A DNA stretch of 20,000 nucleotides from Sphaeroforma sirkka (lineage: Eukaryota > Opisthokonta > Ichthyosporea > Ichthyophonida). The DNA lies in assembly GCA_001586965.3 (NCBI GenBank), contig LUCW03000031.1, positions 32,501-52,500 of the forward strand, read 5' to 3'. Under the pieces are notes generated by a model. The model had not been told where the DNA came from. It was given only the letters and a program-made list of their open reading frames with translations, and searched no databases. Of this stretch, positions 1-10,300 are shown one piece after another (position 1 is the stretch's first letter; every line of letters begins with the position of its first letter). The translations under genes and the position numbers were made by a program.

Positions 1-1
1 T

Positions 2-3000
2 ACCACAATTGAGGATGAAACGGCTTCTGCTATCCTGGACGTCCTTATCATATTGTGTAAGTATTAGAAAAATCCCTACAACAATTTTATTGTGCACCAG
101 CTATATTCGAAACAATATCTACATTTTTGCTCTGTAATTTCGTAACTTGGATAGTGAGTTGGCTCGATAATTTTTATCTCACCACCTGACCCCTGCATAT
201 CATTCTTTTTTATCAGGCGAAGATGAGGGGTTGGTCCCGGTCAATGCCGATGAAGCAATTGTGAATCACTTAGTTAATGGAAATACATCCGATGATATGG
301 CTTACAAGGTGCGCAAAGTTACTTCGGTGACTTTTACAGGACATGTGTCAACGTTTGCACTGTACGACTTGATCTGCGATTTCCTCATCATTCTTAATGC
401 TCACTGCAGCTGCTACGTTTCTTCAGAGCTACCTCATATCAACGCAACACACGTGATATCGAAGACAGTGCCGGTGAGGTCGATCAAGGCGAATATTTTC
501 CCGAAAAAAAGCTAGTGGACAGCTTGGTTGCATCTTTGTAGGTTGAATCTATTTAGCATGGTTACAGAGGTTTTGGATGGTGGTTGTGTGCGTCAAAATC
601 TTCACTGTTATGTGGAACTCGGCGATGCATCACGACTTTGATGTCATAGTATCTTCTTTTTAAACATCTTCTATCATTTACAGGTTACAGCGGTCTGCTT
701 CCGATACCACTCTAATTCTGAACGCACTGTACAATATAGTCGTCGGCAACAGCGAAGAATGTGTATGTGTTGTTTCTCATTTCCCTTTCGACTCTGGTGT
801 TCCTTCTCTATGTTTATGCGAGGTTCTAAATTCTATGCAATTATGTCTATCATCAATTGACTGCTTCCTTCTTACCGTAGAATCGTATATGTGAAGTGGG
901 TGGAAAACCACTGTTTGTGGAGCTGATCAGACTGGTCTCCGAAGATAACGTGGCGATAAAGCGATCTTCGCTTCTACTTCTGCTTGTTCTTTCTTCTAAT
1001 AAGATTGGCCCTAAGGTATATGCGCATGAATAAGATGTTTCCTGCATGCTTTGGTTGATATACAGCGTACATATACGTTTTTAAGCGACAGCGGCATTGA
1101 ATTGCTTGATGTATATCAGTTATTCCCAGAGCAAAACATCATGAACGCCTTCCGGCTCGCGATGGCTATCGATGGTCTTGATTCCTGGACCGCGTTATAC
1201 TCTCTAGATCTGGCCAGCGTGATATTGGCAACGCCATGGACTGTTGCGAGACTTGATGGCATCGAGTGGTATGTTCCTTCGAAATCATTTTAGTTTGGTA
1301 GCACCTCGGTAAACGAAACGTATCCCGCTTCGGGCTGACCAACTTTATCGCATTTGGGTATACAAAGCCTGACAACTGATTTGGTTTTATCTCAGCAAGG
1401 AAATTATGTTACAACAGATACCGGTTATGCTGCGACTGCTTGGGAATCTACAGTTCGGTTTACGCAACATCATACAGGTATTGTGCGGCGTATTTTGGTG
1501 CAAGCTACATTAAGAACCCGAAACGCTATACTTGAACCTGCCTCGTCACTAAATTGTTGGATAAAAAATGCTATCCTTTTCACTCGACTGACGATTTGTA
1601 TGCAATGCGCCGCAACGCTCAGTCTTCGTAAAACTGACACTACTTCCGGAGCTTAATTTGTTGGCTATCGCTCTCGGCTTTGCGAAGCTTTCACAGTTGT
1701 GGAGTGTATTAAGTGCAATGCCGGATCGAAATTATCTTAAACATGCATTGGCTGGTGTGGCTGAGGCAGATACGCTAGGTGATGTTCTAGATGTAACATC
1801 TGCCATCGCGCGTAAGTCGTATGCAACACCGGGCCAGCCCAGTTTGGGCTGGGAGACTCTCACCAAATTGTCCAGCTTGCATTGGGTGATAGCTAAGTGT
1901 CGCTCTGCTGCTTTGAAGAAGGCGGCGTCAAATGAATCCCGCTTAATGTTACTTGACGCGAATACCTCTGACTATGAAGTTGGGCAGTTGAATGGTGAGC
2001 GAACTCTGACGTTTTATTCTAAAGCGCGCATCGAATTCGTGGACATCACGCTTGATTTAAAATTTTAGTTGTTGCTCTCGAGTCATTTTTTTTTCTCGTG
2101 TATGTCCATTTCGCATTGCAGATTCAAATGCCACCAACGCGATATCCGAAGGTGTTTCACTCGCCGTTGCCATCACCCCAAGCAGATTTCAAGCGGGGAT
2201 CGAAAACAGCGAGCGAACTCGATTAGAGTTGGAGCTAGAGCTCGTCAAGATTAAGGTGTGCCATTGTACTCAGACCCCGATTTTTTCCTTGCTCATTTTT
2301 TTTGTTCAGTATTAACTCAATTCTACTATCCGCCATCCACCAGCTCGGGAACCTACAATTGCAGAATACCGAACTCAAAAATGAAGCCGCGTTAGCACAG
2401 GGATACAAACAAAGTCATAGTGAGCAGGTATTCGGGTGTCATTATGTAGTGATACCTCTCCAAGTGACGGTTTTATGCACTCGTGTCTAGTTAGTCCGAT
2501 TGTTATTTCCTTGAACCGTAGAGTAATAAATACCTACTTTTCCTGTTGCCATCACCCAATCATGCTCGCGACAAGACTGAGAGACTGAATCAGGCCATAG
2601 AACGATTACTACTGAAAAATTCTGAAGTTTCCGAAACTCGGACCGAGTGTCAAGATCTAGCTGGGCGCTTGGCTTCATTGCAGGCACTGCATGAGGGGTA
2701 TGTACCTGCTCCTGTCTCGTTTCGCACTCGATTAATATAGTGATGTCGTTATTTGCTAGTTTGAAAGGATGCATCGAAATTTAGAATTGTTCCTTTTGTT
2801 GTACAGTACGCTGACAGAGCTTTGCAAAGCGCGCCGAAGAGAATGTCATATACGAGAAGAACTGAAAATGTCTTTAGCGACTGTGAATAGACTCACATCC
2901 GCTATAGAGGTACAGGCATGTGAGTTGAGAAAGCTTGCGGATGTACAGAGCGAGAATGATCACCTGGTAGCAGCAATAAATGAGTCCAGTGCTCTGGGTA

Positions 3001-3512
3001 AACGCTTGGCTCAAGAGTTGGAGACTTGCAAAGCGGATGCGGTACAGAAAGAAAAAGTTTTGCAGTCTAATTATGATACTCTAGTGGGGAGCAAACAGGA
3101 ATCTGAAGTACTGTTACAGAAAGCCGAGGATCGCCTAAAGCAGAAGTGCCTCACAATCAACGAACTTGGTGAAGAGCTGGCCAGCACACGCGTGATGTCC
3201 TGTAAGCTTGAACTACAGATAAGACATGCTATTGTGCATGGAGAAACTCTCCAAGCCGAATCTGAGGACATGAAGTTACGGGCAGACACGTTTGAATTGG
3301 AGCTTCAAGAACTGAGAAAATTCAAAGCCTTCATACATAACTTCTCTGGGGGTTCGTACGGGAATGCATCCGCAGTGAATTCGATCGTTGACCACTCGGA
3401 AAATCAGGAAAATTGCAATCCGGAGATGCAGCGGCCAAAGTCCAAGCCTGGAGTGAATTCATCTATTGTTTCGCAGCAGACAGGGATTGGGGACAATAAT
3501 TTTCAACACTGA
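2..3512 (+). CDS. CIP2A: CIP2A-like protein (partial, 5' end outside window)
   Basis: In animals CIP2A is an inhibitor and scaffold of PP2A-B56 and a mitotic partner of TOPBP1; that role here is inferred from family. Twelve exons are visible: 2-56, 217-308, 410-537, 684-762, 881-1015, 1066-1268, 1396-1457, 1623-1994, 2122-2255, 2344-2427, about 2576-2697 and 2807-3512, giving about 723 residues before the TGA at 3510-3512. The first part is all-helical and leucine-rich (for example LNALYNIVVGNSEEC and MLRLLGNLQF), like the armadillo-type N-terminus. From about 2190 it becomes a long coiled coil. The best family signature is near the end: FKAFIHNFSGGS resembles the human CIP2A tail MIAMIHSLSGGK. 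About 50 residues follow that I cannot match. Two junctions are uncertain: the 1457/1623 donor is weak (GTTTAC), and exon 11 has two in-phase acceptors. An alternative is another armadillo plus coiled-coil protein such as USO1/p115, but the tail motif favours CIP2A. Confidence 0.62.
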
Positions 3513-4035
3513 ATGGTAGGAGAAACGATGACCGCTATTTTAAACATAAAGCATCTTTCGGTCGGGCCCTTTGCCATTATTGAAGTTACTTTTAAATAAT
3601 CGGCACATCGTACGCGGCTGCGATTAGCAGTGTAATTGTGATCAAGAACAGCATTTGGCGCTGAACTTGGGCATCGTATCCCTCGCGAGCCTAAGCACTA
3701 TGAAAATATCTCGGAATCACGACTCTTTTATAGTATATTGAACTCTACAGTCTATTCATTGACTAGCGGGTACACTCGAATTTAAGAATTGCATTCAATA
3801 TTTACTTCCCTACATTTCTCATTGTGTCCACTTTGTTTATGCACAGTACATATTCTTTGCAAATGTGGCAAATGATGTTTTCGGGGTTGGATAGGTTTTA
3901 TACTTAGCTCTCATCTACTCTTAGTACATGTTCCTTCGAAAGTATACATTCAAAAATACTCTAGATGGTGATTCTGCTTGAGGCCCCATTTGATATCGTT
4001 GGCATAGATGCGGTTACATAGCTTTACTTGCCCCT
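3513..4035. other. Tail-to-tail intergenic region between CIP2A-like and EPS15 genes
   Basis: These 523 nt separate the stop codons of two converging genes and should hold both 3' UTRs. I see no coding exon, tRNA or repeat. AT-rich stretches such as TTTTAAATAATC near 3590 may serve the plus-strand gene, but I found no canonical AATAAA on either strand, so both cleavage sites are unplaced. Confidence 0.5.
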
Positions 4036-4376
4036 TCATTGATCCATCATGCTTGCTTTTATCGCGGCTTCCAATTCTGCGGCCTCTCTGATTAGTGACG
4101 GTCAAAGAATCAGTAAAGAATAAGACAGAAATTATTTCTCGTATATGGATGATAATTTGATCCATTTCTCATGCAGAATTTCAAATCTGATAAAACGGAA
4201 AACGTCAACTCAACTCGGAGTATAAAGTGATACCTTTCAGCAGGAGACATCTCCTTCTGACTCTGCTCCATCGCTAGTTGAAGCTGGTCGGAATCAGTTA
4301 AGCCCAATGGTTGTGGTGGCTGAGCCTGATTTCCAGTCGCAGGTTGCTCTGCTGGAGTGACGTTCGATTCCAGGGG
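4036..4376 (-). other. Two C-terminal ubiquitin-interacting motifs of EPS15
   Basis: Exon 4376-4234 carries SDQLQLAMEQSQKE and exon 4087-4036 carries EAAELEAAIKASMMDQ immediately before the stop at 4038-4036. Both fit the UIM pattern of an acidic start, a hydrophobic residue, then Ala three residues on and Ser four after that. Two tandem UIMs at the extreme C-terminus are diagnostic of EPS15 rather than the fungal relative Ede1, which ends in UBA. Confidence 0.9.
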
Positions 4377-7300
4377 CTAAACGATAGCAAATGTACACAA
4401 AGCAAGTAAAATTAATCATACGCGGTATTATTTTTCGATGAACAGCTACTACAAGTAGCGATGACATGCGCAGAATTGCAGATTCTAAGACATCTCAGCT
4501 TATGAAGCACTTCACATACCTCTGCATCTGCGAAGTACGGTGGCGGATCGTAGGTCGGAATTGACTGCTTTTGTTTTAATTTGTTTCTTTTGCCCGGTCC
4601 TGTTGAAAGCCGAATAGAAACTCTTAGCGTACATAGACTTTAAATTGTACACAGTGGACCGTGCGCCAGTCATAGTGAACCCCACTTCTTAAAATGATTA
4701 CGAATGCACATGCACAAGCGCGAGGCTTACCTGGAGATCGGCCAGGCGAATTTTTGCTTGTAACATCCGATGGTAATGGGATGGAGGAGCTCGGACCTAC
4801 AACTTTCTGTGTCATAGAGTAAAAACCACTTGTCAGTTGGCATGGTCCTAATTTCGAAACCAGCAAAGGTAGAATGAATGCTTCACGCAAAAAAAAACCC
4901 CCATTCACTACACCACAACGAGAAGGTGTCGAAGAAGTGCTGAGCTTGATACCTTATCCGTACAGGGAAACAGTTCAGATTCTACAGCGGTCCCCAGGGT
5001 GTCGTTGTCATCCGTTGCCACGATCTGAGGAACAGTGCCAGTGTCTTGACTCGACGATCCAAAAAGGTATGTATCGGCAGAGTTTGTGATATCGTCACCT
5101 TTCGCGGGTGATTCATCTGATTCACTCTCATTTTGATTCTGTGGGGTAGAATCGTCAGCTGAAGGCACATTCTCCGATGGACTGCTCCCAGGCATGTCGA
5201 CCCCAAATGGATCACCATGACTAGCCGAAGTAGTATCAGGTGGTGCGGTAAAGGCAGCGAATGGGTCGTCATTTGGATTGAAACTTGAATTGCCCGATAC
5301 ATCACCGAAAGGGTCGCCGAATGCTGACATATCAGGTTCGCTTCCTGCCGAGTAGCGACGATAGGGTTCCAACATTTGAAAAAGTTTGTTAGGTGCAAGA
5401 CGATAAGGTTGAGACTTACTGAGGAAGAGCGAACCAATATCAAATACTCATTCAAAACGAAACGAGTACAGATAGGTTGCGGCGACACACTCACCATTCG
5501 GAAGATCATCGAAAGTATCCCTACCGGTTGTCTCCTTACCCTCTGCTGTTTAAATCGTATCGTTGCAAGTCGAAAAATGAGAAAAGATTTAGAAAGAATC
5601 TCACAATTCTGAATCAAAGGCAACAAATGGCCTGGGATGGAAATGCAACAAAAGTAATGTGCCTTTATATACCGAAAGGATCTAGGCTCGCCTTTGAAGG
5701 TCTCGCTGATGGGAACTCGTCTTCATCCCCTGTTGGAAAACAGTAATTATGCTTTACTACATAGAAACTCACTTTAGGCAGCAATTAATGTAGTGCTTAA
5801 GCGCATTCTATAACTCAAACATTCGACCACATACCGAATGGGTCATCTTCATTGGACTCAGCGAATGGATCATTGTCATCCTCATCGAATGGGTTATCAG
5901 ATGCGTTGTCGTTTCCAAACGAGCCATCTTCGGTGACATCCGATACTGTTCCGATAAGCATGAATTTATTTGAGTAATACGTTGCGCAGAATATGATCTA
6001 GTCGAGCACCCCAAGAACCTCGATATGACAACCATTGCAAACAACTAGCGAGAGACCAAGAATCAACTGTGTTCAATGCCACCTTGAAAATCTCTAGGGC
6101 ACATATTTCCCGCATTTATAAAAGACTGCATTTGTTAAAACATTCATCTTGCGCTTTTAAAAGTGCAATATTTCGCTTATCGTTAGTAAGGGGTATACAA
6201 CCTTATGTGCTCTAGCTAATCTTTCCAGCCACTTAGGTGACTGAGCCTTTCCAGACATTTTTTTTACAAGGGGTTATAATACACTCTTCCTCAGCCTATT
6301 CAGTGTTGTAAAAAAAGTACGGCGTGCACCTTTGCATGGTTTGTGCACAAATATTGATCAATCTGTGAAGAAAAATCAAGGTACATCAATGTACAGCTTG
6401 CAGCAGGCTGACATATATCTGTAGCATACCTCTCCGCGAGTTCGCACCGTTTTTAAGGCTCTCTTCCTCGACAGCAAAATGATCGCTGGTAGTTTCGTCA
6501 ACGCTGCCTGGAATCGTCGCGCAGTTAGAACCATCGTCATCGCTTGCAAACAGGTCGTGCGTGTCAGTTTTGTGGTTTCCATCTGCGACATTCCCGACTA
6601 CTGTTGACGAAATTGATTGAAGAGAGATGTGCACATATGAGAATTATGTAATACGAGTATTTCGTTTGTAAAATCATTAGGCACATTTTCCAGAGAATAT
6701 AATTTTGTGTTTACATCGATTACCACTATTTATAACTTCTTACATGTGAGTCACGACTTCGAGAATAGTCTCGGGTCAGCGTCGGCTATGCAAGTTATCA
6801 CATAAAATTTTATACGTACGGTCACGAGCAGACTTGCATATCACTGATCATACCAGCAGGAGTGTTCGGGCTGTTGCTGGAGCTTCTTTCTTCTATAGCG
6901 AAAGGATCTTTGGATGATTCGTCAACATGGTCATCAGAACCTGCGTTTATCTCGCTCGTGGCTTTGTCAGCACACTCATCATCACTTGCGAACGGATCGT
7001 GGGTGTCGGTTTTGAAATTTTCATCCGCAACATTTTTACCTGATTCTATATGGATATGTTCGAGAGAGAAAAACGTATTATTAATAACTATGCAACATAT
7101 TTGCAGCGTAATGTAAGTCGCATTTTCAAGCAATGAACACTAATCTACCTACAAATGTTACGTACCTACCTTCAAGAATTTCGCTGATAACAGCATGTGA
7201 CGCGTGACCTATATATAATGTCGGTGGTTCAAGACTGACTTGAACTGTTGAATCGTGTTTGTGCACAGACACTGATCAATATGCGGGTGAAAACAAAAAC

Positions 7301-10300
7301 ATATAGTGGTCGACAGACTGGCAGATCGCTATAACATACATACCACTCGAAGAGCTCGAACCACTGTCATTAACAGTAAAAGGATCACTGAATGTTTCGT
7401 CAACATGGTCATCAGTAAGCTTCATCTCGTTCGTAGCTTTGTCAGAATTCTCATCATCACTTGCAAACGGGTCATGAGAGTCGATGTTGGGACTGTCATC
7501 TGCGTCATTCTTATCTAATTTAACGAGACAAACTAATGAGAACCCATATATAAAAACCAAAAATAGCACTTGCATGACCAGAGGTAGTCTCATCTGCAAT
7601 ACAAAAAGAGGCAGGCTAACTTAAATTGACGTGTGCCTACCTTGAATATCTTTATCATCTGAAGCATTCTTCTGCTGTTCATCACTTGAAGCACGCTTCT
7701 GTTGTTCATCTTGTTGTGAGGATTTGATACCGCTGATAACATCTGTGAAAATACCAGTGTGATCCGAGTTCATGGCTGGCGATTTAGGATCATCGTTGGA
7801 GTTCTGCGTATCGTTAGTCCGATCCGAGTCTACAGAGCTCTTCATGGCATCGATCCCATGCATAACTTCAGCGAAAGTAGTACCATGTGACGTTTGCTCA
7901 CTGAGAAGTAATCGGGAAAGAACACATGTATCTCAGAGGTTAAATTAATTAGATGGGAGAAGCTGCATGAAGAAAATCAAGAGAAGTCGATGCTTATATT
8001 CAAAGTACGTTGCAGGCAGTGCATGGTTTGAAGTCTTGGTTTAGAGAGAAAAAATACCTCGGATTATCACTGTCATTTACTTCCCCAGTACTCTCTTTTT
8101 CATCACCCTGTAGTCCTGCATCGGTACCTATCTCGGCCAATTCGATATCGAGAAAGCCCCTCTCAACAACCAAATCGGCACCCGGTAACAGTTGCCTCGA
8201 TGTTTGACTCATCACTGGTGACAATGGTACTGAACTGGGGTTGGAATTAACTGGCGACGGAGACGATTGCGGATACGGAGATGGTGTATCGGTTCGTTCT
8301 GCATTAACACCCGATTCGTCAGGGTGCTCTCCCGTCGGCGAGGACGGTGAGCTGGTCAAATCAGTCTTTTCCTTCTGAGTAAGAAATCACAAAGTAGAAT
8401 TAGACTTCTGTTGCAAGGGAGTCTTATTTGCTGGACGTTGTAAAAGCCTACGTACATTCAAGAGTAACTAGGGTTGAGGCGCATTGTTCATTTGATTCAT
8501 CATCGAAAGCAACCTTACGGGGAAATAAAAGAGTTGAGATTCATGATACCTTCTGGTCGGCCTGTCCGTCGGCAGCACCTGTCACGTTCGAGTTGTCATT
8601 GTCGGAGCTTTCGTAGGCTGCAGAGTTGCTATCAGCTTCAATCGATCGCGCCGAGATAACGGAGTCGTCATCTACTCTTCTATCGACAGCGACGGAATCG
8701 GACTCCGGCCCAGAAGCCTGTTGTAATGAAATATTTCAGTTCAGTATCAAGGAAGCTGTAACGACGGAGAGCACTTCGGGGCAGATAATTGAAAGCCGCT
8801 ATGACAATAAAGCATACCAGCATTTCAATCCTTGTCTCGTCATCTGCGATTTTCCTTTCGGCATTTGCGATTTTCCTTTCGGCATCTGCTACACTAGCGT
8901 CTGTCGCAGCGACCTGATAACATAGCGTGTTGAAGTTTTACAATAATTTAATGATATTGTGAAATATTGGCATAATCCCAACCAAGCTCAGCTGAACTTC
9001 GCCAGCCTCGAAACTTATATAAATATGGATGCTTACGCAAATATACAACATGCAAAACTCGGCTGAGTACAAAGAAGCTATGAAAAGAATGGAAAGCTTA
9101 TCCTATATACGAGCTAACGCTGCGTACAGATACAAAGCTTAATCAGAAGACCAAATCCGCGACTATAGTATATCACGTAACGAGTAGCATACCACACTTT
9201 CGTATTTCGCCTGTTGGTCAGCCAATTTGACTTCGGTGTCTGCAACACGGATAGCCATCATCGCCTCCTGTCAACAGTGATATTTTTTTATGAGTACATC
9301 AATTTCCGGTTATTTTAGTGTATTTGATCGAGCAAGTGCGATCAGATACATATGAAACTCAAACTTACTTTGGACTCGAATTCCCGTGCTCGACTTTCAA
9401 TTCTCTCTATTTCGGACGCCAAATCAGCACAGCGAGCTTCCATGGACTCAATGTTCGCCTCCATCTCGTCTAGCTCGCTCTGAGTTTCATTATGGTACCA
9501 ACAGATAGTGGGTTTGCTGAAGCTTTCAACACTACAACATTCAGATATTTGCTAGATATCACTATAAAAATATGCTTTTGGTTTTAACGAGAACCTTTCA
9601 CGAAATTTTAAGATTCCACTATACTTACAATATACGACGGGCGAAAAATTTCAGCTATATTGCTTGCTGTGACACTCATCATCAATATTCAGAAGGTTAA
9701 CGGTATAAACCTGTAATCACAAGAGATAGTACGAACATAGGCACTACCTGCTTCCGAGTTATCTCCGCCTCCATTTCTTTCAACTCAAGTTCCGCTTCGA
9801 CACTGTTCTGATTTGCGTGTTCCAGCCTTTGCCTGGCATCCTCCTTATTGTGAGAGATTGCTTCCATTCTGCTCGCGCAAAGTGGAAAGATAAATCAATG
9901 AGTAAACTCGTATACAGATGGTCTCGCAGTAACTCTGCTACTATCGAACACAAGGTATCAGTATGCACGTGAATTTTATTATCTGACAGGCACAGTTTCA
10001 AGATATACACTCCCTTACCTCGAGTCGATAAAAGCAAGCTCCGTCTGCTTGTCGTCGACAATCTTCTCGCTGGCTACAATATCATCTTCAATAGATTTGA
10101 GAGCACTCTCCTGGGCCTGAATCTATTATTGTAAACATACAAAGCTAGTCATACTTAGTATGTCTTATAGTGTCGGAATGACACGTTGCTTAAGACGAAG
10201 TCAACAAGCGCAAAGCAACCCGAGTTTATACATATTGATTGCATGAATGCTCAACATGATCTCAGCAACATTTGCTATGAAATAGACGATGAAGTGTTGG

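Noticed and set aside
1051-3512. Alternative reading as USO1/p115 (armadillo plus coiled coil tethering factor)
   Set aside because: The tail lacks the acidic p115 C-terminus and instead has the IHxxSGG end typical of CIP2A; the helical part also follows CIP2A spacing better.
6151-6166. Near-palindrome GCGCTTTTAAAAGTGC in an EPS15 intron
   Set aside because: One short imperfect palindrome is expected by chance in this length and nothing around it suggests a site or element.
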